Origin: Sperchopsis tessellata
Lineage: Eukaryota > Arthropoda > Insecta > Coleoptera > Hydrophilidae
Assembly (NCBI GenBank): GCA_033557685.1
Contig: JAWQRN010000366.1
Span: 1-30,743 of the forward strand
Length of the DNA: 30,743 bases
Direction of reading: 5' to 3'
Part shown: in pieces, positions 14,301-22,500 of the stretch
Position numbering within the stretch: the stretch's first letter is position 1
Layout: each line of letters opens with the position of its first letter
Position numbers and translations under genes: made by a program
Notes under the pieces: generated by a model
Database searches by the model: none
What the model was told of the DNA's origin: nothing
Seen by the model: only the letters and a program-made list of their open reading frames with translations

Positions 14301-17300
14301 TAAACAGAAATTATATTATGGAATGCTAAAAAATTGTTGCAGAACTATATGGAACGTTATGATCGTATTTCTCAACCAAACAGACTAGAAAGAAATATGT
14401 TTGCCACCTATCAGCTATTTTGACATTTTTTTGAATTTTATTACTTTTTCTCATGTACATGCATATATAATATAATGTAATATGTCTTAGGGTACACATT
14501 TATGTCAGAAACCGAAGTGAAAACATGTCTAACAAAATAATTAAATAACAGTGACTAGAGAGCAAAGTAATATAAAATACATATTAAAAAATGTAATACA
14601 TGAAAAATAAAAAGTATTGAAATCTAAACAAAACAGGACATGAAATGTATTACTTATAAAATGAAGTAATTTATTACAAAAACCAATTAATTTATATAAT
14701 TGAAATTTAAAAAAAACCATGAAGGTCATGACATTTCAGTTAGGAAATTCCATTTAACATATAAATGCACCTTCATATTACATAGGTATTATAAGTTAAA
14801 ACACAATTGACAACAAAAAAATAGATTTTTAAAGAAATTTATTAATTGAATAATCAAATATCTCTAACTACATTAATTTCTATGTTATTATATAAGTACT
14901 ACTTGCCAAAATAATTGCAACACCACGTAATATAAAATAATTAAAATGTATACGATACTTCTATCTGAGTATGCGCGATGGCAAACAATGGGTGAAAAGA
15001 AAATTAAGTGAAAGGTAAAATTTGGACCAGGAGTTGTAGATATTGAGATTTGGAGGCTATAATATATTGCAGCAGGCCTCTAGTCTTTATTAGAGGCAAT
15101 ACGACTACTTCCAAGAAATGTGCCCTGCATTCAACAACTCTACAATGCCATTTTACAACAGAATAACACAAGGTCACATATGGCTCTAGAATTTAGGAGG
15201 TACCTTGAAGAAAACTAAATACCTCTCCAGTCTTGGTCACCTAGATTACCACAATTACCCCAAATTGAACATAGATATGATAGACCAAAGTTTGACCACT
15301 GTCCAGAATCCCCCTGTAATGTTAAAAGAGTATCGACACCAGGTTCGGGTATCAATTTCCTCCAAATTATGCATAAAATATTTTTTAGGTTTGCTACCCA
15401 ATTATAGATCCTTCCTCTAAAATATGTCACAATCACTTTTTCCAACAGCCTCTACAATAATATCTCCAAAATTCTAAAAACCCTGTCTAAAGATATTATT
15501 ATCACTTATCATTCCAGCCACTTCCTCCACACCATATTGGTCAGAATAAAGATTCATTCGATCCCAAAACTTGCAGTGGCATCTATGAGGCTTCCATTGT
15601 GATTATGGAGCTAATTACATTGAACAAACTGGTGGGTCTTTTCATACCAGATATAAAGAACACATTAGGGAAATCCAGAATTGAAAAACAAAGATCTAAT
15701 TTTACCAGCCATATTCTTTCCTGCAATAATAAACCTAACCCAGAAAATCCCTCTATTTTACATCTGCTCCCTAGAGGCCACAAACTCTACGCAGTTGAAA
15801 ACCTTGAGATATATCTTAGTTTCTACACCAATCCTAACCACAACTTAAAACTAATCCTTGTTTCATTCACTTCCTATTTACATATACATTAACTCATTCT
15901 TAGGCGCTGTCTCCATATTGCCCAGAGAACATATTTATGTAATTAATTTTGTTTAATAATGATTTTCTTACACTATTTTAACTTGATAATTTATTATAGC
16001 TTGATAATGACCTGAATGGTCAAAACAGGTCGCTATCCTATTTTTCTTTAAATGGGATAAGATACACCAAGTGGACATAAGATGGAGCCACTTATTATTA
16101 ACTTTTTTCATCACAAATTTAGGTATGAACTCCACATTTCCTACTAACTTATATACAATGTGTGAACAAAATATTTCCACCCCTTCTTGGTGTGTTAGAC
16201 GAAATTCCACCATAGGCAAAAACCATGCAAAACATCAAATAATTAAATTATACATTTAAAGAGAAACATTTTAATTTAATAAAATTATAATTCTGTAACT
16301 AATTTTAGAAGTTATGTAAAATAAAAAGAAATAAACAATTGAAAAAGCAGCACATTGGCTTGCGAAACGTCAAACAAAGAATTTTTATTTCAACAACAAC
16401 CACAATATCCTAAGAAAATATTAGTACTATATATATTATTGTAAATTTAAAAATAAATATAAGCACACCAAAATGATAGGTACAAGGCCTGCTCTGTTGG
16501 ATATCAATTCATATATTTTAACACGTTTCTTGCTATATGGCCCACCAGTAGATCATGACAAGTACTTTTTCTACGCTGTGCGACCCACTGGTGGGTCATA
16601 TAATAGTTTTACAGCATTTCATTCCCAAATTGCACAATAAATTATAAATAAACAGTCCTATTAAAAAGCTGTAAAACTAGTATATGGTCCAGCAGTGGGT
16701 CATATAGCGTAGTAAAAGTACTCATCACGATCCATCAGTGCGCCATATGGCAGGAAACATGTTAAAACAACAACAAATTTGGACTTTTTAATTATGTAAG
16801 ATTAAAACTATAAAATAAACAAATCAAAATGTTCTGAACAAGTACAGCGTGAATGGTAAAAGTGGAGTCATATGGAAAACCTTTAATTTGACAATGGATT
16901 GCAGTTAATTTTATAATTAATTAAAATGAATAAAAAAGGCTCAATTTTTTTAAATTTTGGGGAAAAATCACTGCTGGTTAATGGGGAGCAATTGAAACAA
17001 AAAATACAAAAATGACAAAAAGTAGTTAAAAAAAATTTAAGACATTATAGATAATTTAAATATTAAGCACCTAAAACATTTGCAATAAAATTAATTTTTG
17101 TTTCCAATAAATGGGTAGTATCATAACTATAAGAGATGAGAAGAAACATCAACAATTTATTTGTTACAAATGTTTTGAGCTTTAGTTGATTCCAAAAAAA
17201 TTACAATCCACTCCTAAATTAACAAGGTAACCCATACAACTGTGTAAACAACGACACATAAAAAAAATATTTTTAATAAATCTAAGGTGAGAAAAATGCA

Positions 17301-18456
17301 AGGAATTAAATATTTGACTCTTTTATCGACAAAACAAGGGCACAAAAAGTTAAAAAAAAAACTAAGCTTAATTTATATACATTGTATATCATTCAGTTTA
17401 GAAACACCTGTATATTGCAAAATATATGTTATTTAAAATATATTTCATGTAGTAAAAAAATAAGTGGGCAAGGATCTATAATAAAAAATAATTAATTATC
17501 TAATAAAATTATCTATATGAATGAAACCATAAATTTCTGGTTTAAGTATTGCTTTATAAACAACAATTAATTGCTGTTATGAGTAATGGACCATGAAGGT
17601 TTTATATTAAATTCAGGTTTCATATGGTTTAACTATAAAATCATAAAAACAACTTTATACAGACTTTTATTTTGAAAAATAAATAATACATTGTAGGTAT
17701 GCGATATTTCTAAGCAGAATAAAATAAATAAAAAATACATTGTATCTAATTGATTTACAGGAAACTCATCCATCATATAAATAATTGGAAGAAACAAAAC
17801 ATCATCCGGTATGACGTCATAGTTTCAAAACAAAAAAGTGTCAAAATAATTATTTGTATTAACTCTTTAAAATTCCCAAGAAGTACAATGACTCATTACC
17901 ATTTTAATTTATAAATGAACTTGATGAGATAAAAGTATTAGCTTCGTCAAAATTTTAATTATTTATAATCTAAATTACATTTTATATGTCTTTGCTATAA
18001 TTTAACCATGTATTATGTTAAACAAATACATTCTAAGCTAAATAAACTATGTAACCTTGAAAAACTTGTAATGATTTTATGTATTCAAAGGGCAATTATC
18101 TATTCTATATCTCAATGGACAAGTATGTAACAACTAGAATACATAATTGCAATGTATGCAACCCATAATTAACTGTTATCAATAGGCATTTTCAAAATAA
18201 TTAACATTCGTCTAAATTTTAAGACATAATTCCATAAATATGAATTGCCATTAATGATAAAAATCATCAAATTATTCCCAAAGAATAACATGCACATCAA
18301 TTCAAAAAAATCATTAACATTAATTTTATGAAAAAGAGTTCTCCAGTTAAAAAACGATGACATCACTTATTTTTGTCAAACTTACCGACTCAATAGTTTT
18401 AAAAAGCAACCTAGGCCACGACAGGTAGCAACTTCCGCGGTATATGTTACTGTCAT
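2129..18456 (-). CDS. Best1: Bestrophin chloride channel gene, 5' part (coding exons 1-4)
   Basis: Bestrophins are pentameric calcium-activated anion channels of the plasma membrane. Join of 18456-18386, 13842-13732, 3847-3676 and 2331-2129 on the minus strand gives about 186 N-terminal residues with GT-AG introns and matching phases. Visible family signatures are the N-terminus MTVTYTAEVATCRG, the first membrane segment after WRGSIYKL (residues 25-32), the pore neck IPLSFVLGF (residues 77-85; I77, F81 and F85 match the neck I-F-F of the family), TRWWNQY (92-98) and DERGRVMRRT (from residue 119). Animal bestrophins are usually longer than 400 residues, so more than half lies beyond the left edge. 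The start is the only in-frame ATG of exon 1 and fits the family N-terminus. No stop or frameshift is seen, so the gene looks intact. The exact paralogue (Best1 or another insect bestrophin) is inferred from the N-terminus and is less certain than the family. Confidence 0.93.
2379..2763. mobile_element. TA-flanked MITE with long terminal inverted repeats
   Basis: The element opens TCTTCAGGTTTTCCGGGAGA and closes with the inverted counterpart ending CCTGAAGA. It is flanked on both sides by TA, as in Tc1/mariner-type insertions. The terminal inverted repeats span about 120 bases each (2379-2500 and 2645-2763) and share GTTGCAGGGGACATTATCAA. The middle holds degenerate copies of an AAGTGCTA motif. 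No protein is encoded. It sits in bestrophin intron 3. Confidence 0.85.
2955..3060 (-). pseudogene. LINE ORF2 C-terminal remnant
   Basis: Read on the minus strand, this gives an open stretch with FYMCGRLFNILPFCIRDIS followed by DFKFVRNKII. This resembles the conserved tail of many insect non-LTR retrotransposon proteins (pattern G-x-x-x-F/Y-N-x-L-P-x-x-I-R, then a Phe-Lys-rich helix). The match is short and interrupted by a stop just after, so it is a tentative relic. Confidence 0.4.
3061..3675. other. Intron 3 remainder, nothing recognised
   Basis: A+T-rich sequence. The only structure seen is a CGGATTTAA motif repeated at 3552-3560 and 3587-3595. No RNA gene, domain or inverted repeat was recognised. 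Confidence 0.5.
3676..3847 (-). CDS. Best1: Bestrophin coding exon 3 (pore neck)
   Basis: The acceptor TTTTCAG precedes G, which completes Glu61, and the exon ends at HGQ before GTAAG. It encodes 57 full codons covering the neck (IPLSFVLGFYVSIVMTRWWN) and the loop PFPDPIAVFVSATVHGQ. This is the most conserved part of the bestrophin pore and it is intact here. Confidence 0.95.
3848..4602. other. Intron 2 of bestrophin, first part
   Basis: Mostly unrecognised A+T-rich sequence. A two-unit tandem repeat of TGATGTGGGTGGG lies at 4051-4075. No coding domain was recognised on either strand. Confidence 0.5.
4603..5195 (+). mobile_element. LINE 3' end, decayed, with ORF2 tail and (AAT)n end
   Basis: A plus-strand frame from 4603 reads LKKLASAAYAVRRMRAMTGE, then YALFHLAMP, GVEVWGGSAYENKVLVCQKK and AVTAIVGIPNCTHCRP, broken by stop codons. 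This is the post-RT region common to jockey/CR1-type non-LTR retrotransposons (R-x-A-x-x-A-I/V-R, S/P-Y/x-G-x-x-x-W-G, Q-K-K/R-A). Another frame near 4900 gives QRNRLNTRALHHIDFRVFN followed by RLPEIS, the typical C-terminal motif. The copy ends in an ATAATAATAATA run at 5172-5188, a common LINE tail. It is inserted antisense to bestrophin. Confidence 0.75.
5196..6194. other. Intron 2 stretch, nothing recognised
   Basis: About 1 kb of A+T-rich sequence. Short open frames on both strands show no recognisable domain and no splice context joining them to bestrophin. Confidence 0.5.
6195..6404 (+). mobile_element. One-ended copy of the TA-flanked MITE
   Basis: It starts with TA then TCTTCAGGTCTTCCGGAAGA and follows the left half of the 2379-2763 element through TTGCAGGGGACATTATCAAG and the repeated AGTGCTA motifs. 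Homology stops near 6404 and the opposite end is absent. It lies just upstream of the hAT relic, so the right half was probably lost or displaced. Confidence 0.8.
6664..7925 (+). pseudogene. hAT-superfamily transposase relic (ZBED5/Buster-like)
   Basis: Broken frames give, in order, KKCKNQKYDDIYLDFGFTST (N-terminal region of ZBED5-like proteins), MSGCYGQLQTFIRSKAPEAL, THCVIHREALASKYLSP, VVNFIKTGPLKARFFKKVCE, then after a gap EWIQYPFNTTVPSEFTATKE, FTEFWMTVNDEYPLLSGKLR (hAT dimerisation region) and LCEAGFSAVAVIKYKYCVKI. The right end at about 7905-7920 reads AGTTTGAGAACCACTT, typical of Buster-type hAT termini. At least two frameshifts, several stops and a large internal deletion make it non-functional; the expected left terminus is not seen. 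It is inserted antisense to bestrophin in intron 2. Confidence 0.85.
7926..8989. other. Intron 2 stretch between hAT and mariner relics
   Basis: A+T-rich sequence with no recognised domain. A 71-codon plus-strand frame at 8727-8942 lies just before the mariner relic, but I see no mariner N-terminal motif in it. Confidence 0.45.
8990..9580 (+). pseudogene. mariner (DD34D-type) transposase relic
   Basis: Fragments in the order of mariner transposases are visible: ENPQYMVREFSQELNISKIT (second HTH), VPHKLRE, VLYYELLLNSETLNYSNYCT, IEKKHPELHLKKGVVMQH, WDVLPHPLHSPDIAP and NAFDQFY. Several stops and frame changes occur. The region of the first catalytic Asp is missing. The third catalytic Asp, expected two residues after SPDLAP, is replaced by a hydrophobic residue (SPDIAPLI). 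The copy cannot encode an active enzyme. Confidence 0.85.
9581..10345 (-). pseudogene. LINE reverse transcriptase C-terminal relic (jockey-like)
   Basis: On the minus strand the RT active-site motif reads LQLADDTALICHN, with ADD at 10276-10268. It is followed by FNRWRLQV, a frame-shifted YLGITLDQKLNF-like segment, HFRSLTCKN and RPLLEYGF-like pieces. These are in the order of the palm, thumb and connector of jockey-type LINEs. Many stops are present. The low end abuts the mariner relic, so one inserted near the other. Confidence 0.75.
10346..12560. other. Intron 2 stretch, mostly unrecognised
   Basis: About 2.2 kb of A+T-rich sequence. A short plus-strand frame at 10954-11139 contains IKAYYDKRIYHQVHY, which loosely resembles the C-terminal part of an LTR-retrotransposon integrase, too weak to call. 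No other domain, tRNA or inverted repeat was recognised. Confidence 0.45.
12561..13010 (+). pseudogene. Tc1-like transposase N-terminal fragment
   Basis: A plus-strand frame at 12567-12749 has YSQNYIAEGLEVNHSPISKV followed by LQQFKETGTYYRR. This is the helix-turn-helix layout of Tc1-type transposases (S-x-x-x-I-A-x-x-L-x-V-x-x-S-T/P-I-S, then F-K-E-T-G). The downstream frame continues with ARIIVQSFLQDEEKKHLNSI, matching the second DNA-binding region. The catalytic domain is not recognisable. The fragment is broken by stops and frameshifts. Confidence 0.6.
13011..13731. other. Intron 2 stretch before exon 2, nothing recognised
   Basis: Contains a purine-rich segment at 13105-13200 (GAAGAAAGAGGAGAAGG and GGAGGTGGTGGAGG) with no recognisable protein. 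The rest is A+T-rich. Confidence 0.45.
13732..13842 (-). CDS. Best1: Bestrophin coding exon 2 (first transmembrane segment)
   Basis: The acceptor TTTTTTTGCAG precedes the exon and the donor GTAAGT follows. The first base completes Arg24; then come WRGSIYKLVWMDLFLFLSLY and the rest of a hydrophobic helix, ending in LLTDHYK plus two bases of a Glu codon. The 111-nt length and phases join exon 1 to exon 3 without a gap. Confidence 0.92.
13843..15419. other. Bestrophin intron 1, distal part
   Basis: A+T-rich. At 14908-14925 the string GCCAAAATAATTGCAACA resembles the terminus of Tc1-type elements, but no inverted partner was found, so it is not called as an element. The segment 15200-15420 has a 71-codon open frame directly upstream of the Penelope-like homology; it is not recognised. 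Confidence 0.45.
15420..16390 (+). mobile_element. Penelope-like retroelement, 3' part with GIY-YIG domain
   Basis: Frames from 15420 give YVTITFSNSLYNNISKILKT, then KTCSGIYEAS, CDYGANYIEQTGG (15598-15636), SFHTRYKEHIREIQN, and after a one-base frame change FTSHILSCNNKP and AVENLEIYLSF. This is the order of the RT-to-GIY-YIG linker and GIY-YIG nuclease of Penelope-like elements (Y-I-G-Q-T-G-R-S-F with a following R-x-x-E-H). The second Gly of the YIGQT motif is Glu here. Frameshifts and stops show decay. The 3' region holds a degenerate hammerhead motif (15996-16036) and a GCGAAACGTC string at 16362-16371. Inserted antisense to bestrophin. Confidence 0.82.
15996..16036 (+). ncRNA. Degenerate hammerhead ribozyme motif in the Penelope-like element
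   Basis: Stem I is ATAGC (15996-16000) with GCTAT (16032-16036). The core TTGATAA (16001-16007) stands where CTGATGA is expected. Stem II is TGACC-TGAAT-GGTCA, followed by AAAACAGGTC in place of GAAA...GTC. The layout fits a type I hammerhead, but the core carries substitutions at normally invariant positions, so self-cleavage is not expected. Confidence 0.55.
16522..16761. mobile_element. piggyBac-type MITE flanked by TTAA
   Basis: The element begins CACGTTTCTTGCTATATGGC and ends with the inverted counterpart GCAGGAAACATG. It is flanked by TTAA at 16518-16521 and 16762-16765, the target duplication of piggyBac elements. The two arms (about 110 and 97 bases) are imperfect inverted repeats. 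Each arm also contains its own inverted pair, for example GACCCAC-TG-GTGGGTC at 16582-16597, so the element can fold into nested hairpins. No protein is encoded. Confidence 0.87.
16766..18385. other. Bestrophin intron 1, proximal part
   Basis: Very A+T-rich with no recognised coding domain. A perfect CRE-type palindrome lies at 17810-17821 (separate entry). Confidence 0.5.
17810..17821. promoter_or_regulatory. CRE-like palindrome TATGACGTCATA
   Basis: A perfect 12-base palindrome containing the full cAMP-response/ATF consensus TGACGTCA at 17812-17819. It is about 640 bases downstream of the bestrophin start codon, inside intron 1. Such sites bind bZIP factors in animals; whether it is used here is inference. 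Confidence 0.4.
18386..18456 (-). CDS. Best1: Bestrophin coding exon 1 (residues 1-23 plus 2 nt)
   Basis: ATG at 18456-18454 opens MTVTYTAEVATCRGLGCFLK and continues to LLS, then two bases of an Arg codon. The donor GTAAG follows at 18385-18381. The cytoplasmic N-terminal segment of bestrophins begins the same way. This exon is closest to the divergent promoter. Confidence 0.92.
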
Positions 18457-18699
18457 TGTTTAAACTAATTACTATTAATTATAGAGTACACTAATCCTTT
18501 GTGTAAATCTATTTTATTTAAGAAAACGTACAATCTGAACACATAACACAAACTGCACTATTAATTATTATAAATGACACTTCCGCACGCATAAGAACAC
18601 ATGAATCATTTGCATGTTTTCTGGTAAACTTATTTCATTCCCTAAAAATACATTTCACTTTTGAATCGCGAGGTTATTCAAATCTATTGACATTTCGAC

Positions 18700-18711
18700 T
18701 GTCAGCTGACA
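18700..18711. promoter_or_regulatory. E-box-centred palindrome TGTCAGCTGACA
   Basis: A perfect 12-base palindrome with the E-box CAGCTG in its centre, 244 bases upstream of the bestrophin start codon. It may be a binding site of a dimeric factor in the shared promoter. The role is inferred from position and symmetry only. Confidence 0.35.
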
Positions 18712-19304
18712 AATAAAAAACAAACTGGCGTGAAGTTTGGCTTTAACATCCGCAAGCGCAGGTCGACATACAAAATACCTCTGAGGCAGATTAAAAAATT
18801 AACACTCAATTCATAAACGTATTATGTAAAGTAAACGTGTGATAATATTTTTTTTTATTTGATGTCCCTCTATATTATGACCGTGTAATTGTACGTTCAT
18901 TACACATTTCGTTTACCATTAAAAGAAAATTAATAACATTTAAGAAAGGTCCTTGCAAAAATGGTAGTGAGATAAAAATCGTTTATGTAAGGATAGCTAC
19001 TGTAGAGTTAATGTTTCCACTTTGTCAAATTCTGTTTAATAATATTTTACAAGGAGCCATTATTCTGAAGGTATGAAACAATTGAAAAAACGTTAGAATA
19101 AAGGTGTAAGTGTAGAGAAATAAATAGTTCTTAAGTATGTGTTTGTTTTCTTTCATAGCTAGATAGATAGCGAAAATTGTAGCACAAAAAGTAGAGTTGG
19201 AGCCCAGCACTATATTACCGCGTTTTTAATATAAACCCCCGTTGCTGGCAGCAGGAGCTCACTTCATACATATCTTACAATACATCTACATCGATTTTTC
19301 AAGT

Positions 19305-19328
19305 TACGTCGAAAAAAAAAACGACGTA
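19305..19328. repeat. Short hairpin TACGTCG-(A)10-CGACGTA
   Basis: Seven-base perfect inverted repeat separated by ten A residues, 154 bases upstream of the IntS6 start codon. It could be two half-sites of an ACGTC-type motif or a hairpin in the 5' leader. No function is shown. Confidence 0.45.
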
Positions 19329-19481
19329 GTAGTTCAAACCAGAGCCGGTAATAAGAAGAACTGGGTAACATGTCTGCTGTCACTTCATTCTCATGTTTAC
19401 TAAACGCATCTTGTCACAGAAAGTAAAATATAGTATGCGACCGTTAATTTTCTAATATAAGTGGGTTTGGATTGCCTCAAA

Positions 19482-19531
19482 ATGACTATTATAGTGTTTT
19501 TAATTGATACCTCCGCTTCTATGTTTCAAAG
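19482..19531 (+). CDS. IntS6: IntS6 coding exon 1 (residues 1-16, MIDAS motif)
   Basis: Reads MTIIVFLIDTSASMFQ plus two bases of Arg, then donor GTAGGG at 19532. It carries the DTSAS metal-site motif of the VWA fold. The intron that follows is only 57 bases (19532-19588). Confidence 0.95.
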
Positions 19532-22500
19532 GTAGGGAATTTTGAACGTTGAATACAATGAAGGTTATCTGCCACTACTTATTTTTAGGACATACGTGGG
19601 GGGGAGAACTACCCTGCTGGATGTTGCCAAATCAGCGGTCGAAACGTTTGTGAAGATCAGACAGCGCATCCATGAGAGCCGATATGATAGATATATGCTT
19701 TTAACTTTTGAAGAACCCCCTAATAATGTTAAAGCTGGTAATTATTGTCAATTTAATAAAATTTATTTAAAAAAATTAAATAAGTATATAAAACAATTTA
19801 TTAGAAACATTCTTTACTATTTTTGGAATTTATATATATATATATATAACTGTCAAAAGAATTAAATTGTTAACATCGATTGGCCTAAAAATTGGTTTTA
19901 TAAATTAAAAGGATTTAAGGAGAAACCTTTACTGGAAAATGTTTGGTCATGCATACATGTAGATTTTGAAGCTACAAGTATATTAGTCACTTAAATTTTT
20001 TATAAATACTCCCAACTCAAAGGCATCTGAGTTTTATTTTAATTCGTCAACTTAACTTTATATTTTTTTAGTACATCAATTGATCTTCCTACCTCTACAT
20101 TCAATTGGCCATTTCTTCTAAACCTAAATTCCATGTATACTAAACAAATCACTCTGATATCACTGCCTCATGGAACCAAAATGACCAATATAGTGTAAAA
20201 GTACTTGTTATATGCATGTCATGCTCATATTTTGCAATGCAGTGTTCCGCAGAATAATCAATATTTCGTGTCTTATCTGAACTCTTCTTTCTGTGGTTTG
20301 TGGATATATAAACAATATGTGGATTCAAATGCTACTGAATTATTGCTAACAAAAATTTATCTTTTAGGCTGGAAGGAAAATTTAGCAACGTTTATGAACG
20401 AGTTGAAAAATCTACAATGCTTCTCCATGACAACTATGGGAGTGGCTGTGAAACAAGCTTTCGATATTTTAAACATTAACCGAATGACTTCGGGAATAGA
20501 TACGTATGGGCAGGGAAGATGTCCATTTTTCTTAGAGACTTCAGTGATTGTTTTGATCACAGATGGGGGAAAACTATCTACAGGTAAAGAGTACAGATAA
20601 AAAATAATTTCTTTCATTTGCATTTGAAAAACTTGTGTACTGGCTGTCAAATTTACAGTTATGGATTCTGGGAGATAGTTTTAGGCAGTTCGGAGAAGAT
20701 GTTTTTTTTTAGTTTAACTATTTGAAAAAAATAAACTTGTTACGTAAGTGCGCAAAGACATTGAATGTTTTTGACTACTTTACAGCGTTAATTTTTGACA
20801 AATTAAATAAGTAAAAACAAATTTGTCCAATTTTCAATTTCTTTTTAGTAAATTTAACAAAATAATCGTTGAATGACTAGCAACACAGCAAGATTCTGCT
20901 AACTCCCGTCTGTAAAAATTGAATAAATGTCGAAAATGTAAACCAAGGAAATATTTGATTCGGAATATGTGAAACTGTGTGCTCCTGGTCTGTAGACAAT
21001 CGTCGTTTCGTCTATTAATACAGATTCATAAGCAGAGCTGGCCGAAGAGTACTCGTTTCTCATCCTTGGATCGATATTAGTGTTTAATACACACTAGTAA
21101 AACCCAGTTATAAAAGTGAAGTGCCATCTATATTCGGCAACTACAACTAGCAACAGAGCCTGTTTCTGCTAGCTTCCGTCCGAGTCCGACATGTTATAAA
21201 CATTTGAATAAATGTTTACTTTTTTGACGAAATGATTGTCCAGAGCCAAGGAGGGATATTTTCTCTTTGTTTGCATTTTTGACATTTATTCAAATGTTTA
21301 TAAACATGCCTGCCTTGGATGACAGCTATGAGAAACACGCTATGAGTTACTAGTTATAGTTGCCAAATATAGATTGCGTTTCATTTTACCTACTGGGTTT
21401 AACTAGTATGTATTATACACTAATTTTGATCTGAGGATATGAGCCTGGGCACTCTTCATCTAGGTTTACTGATAAGTTTGTCTTAAAAAACGAAATGATT
21501 GTCCAGAGCCGAGGAGCTCACGGTTTCATATGTTTTTGTGCCTGTGATCATTGCAATGAAGGTTCTTATATTTAATATGAAATATTTTTTTTATTTTACT
21601 TAATAATAATAATATTCTTCTGTTTCAGTAAATGGAGTCCAAGAAGATTTTAATCTACCAATGAATTCACCGATTCCTGGTTCCGAATTAACGAGAGAAC
21701 CTTTCAGATGGGACCAAAGACTATTTGCTTTGGTATTGAGATTAGCAGGTATACCATAATATGACATAGTGATTTTATAATTCCTTTTCCATCTGAGGAG
21801 ATGTCAGAAATCTCTATAATATTTCTATACTGCAATATTGCTTTTGTTCTGATGAAGCAAAAAAGCGTTTGGCAAACTTTCATTTGAAGTTAGTTCATAA
21901 CAATGTATACACAAATTTTAGTGGCGTTATTCAGTTCCACCTGCTCAGTGCTCTTTCTGACACGCAATCTATGTTTCTACTGGGATATGGATGCTCTGGT
22001 GCTTCTGAATATTGCAGATAAATTTTGGAATATTAATGGAAGAGAGTTGATGGCGTTGGTGCTACTGCAATACTCAAAGACCTTTGACACTACTTAATAC
22101 GTTTTATTAGATATTATACGTTATATTGGCATGGGGCGTTAAGCTTATTTAAGGAATGTTTTCAGCATACTTTAAGTACAAGCAACTTAGTGTCTCCTCC
22201 ATTAATTACTGTTTGTTCGGGAGCGCCTTATGGCTCTATACTTGGTCCGATTGTACAATTTTTTTTCCTTTCTATAGTGGTACCTTTTTTGTGCTTTAGT
22301 CATATTTTGCTATTGTTGACAAGTTTGTTGTGAATTACCCAAACAAATTCTAAGAATGAACTTTTTTTTAAGGAACACCTGCGGTTGAAAGAGATACAGG
22401 ATTAGTACCAAGTGACGGAAGTCCAATCGATGCTATGTGTGAAGTAACAGGTGGCAGATCTTATTGCATAACATCTCATCGAATGTTAAATCAGTGCATT

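Larger units (their letters stand above)
18457..19481. promoter_or_regulatory. Divergent promoter region between bestrophin and IntS6
   Basis: This 1,025-base gap separates the two start codons of genes transcribed away from each other, so it should hold both promoters and both 5' leaders. No clear TATA box at a convincing position was found. Candidate elements are the palindrome TGTCAGCTGACA at 18700-18711 and a hairpin at 19305-19328. The region is less A+T-rich than the flanking introns near 18680-18780 and 19220-19360. Additional non-coding 5' exons cannot be excluded. Confidence 0.6.

Noticed and set aside
14898..14940. Tc1-like terminus GCCAAAATAATTGCAACA
   Set aside because: No inverted partner within the intron, so an element cannot be bounded.
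15215..15445. Minus-strand 76-codon frame opposite the Penelope-like element
   Set aside because: Overlaps the plus-strand Penelope-like coding region and shows no domain; it is a shadow frame.
16351..16372. Second hammerhead near GCGAAACGTC
   Set aside because: The 3' half fits (GAAACGTC), but no CTGATGA core lies upstream at a workable distance.
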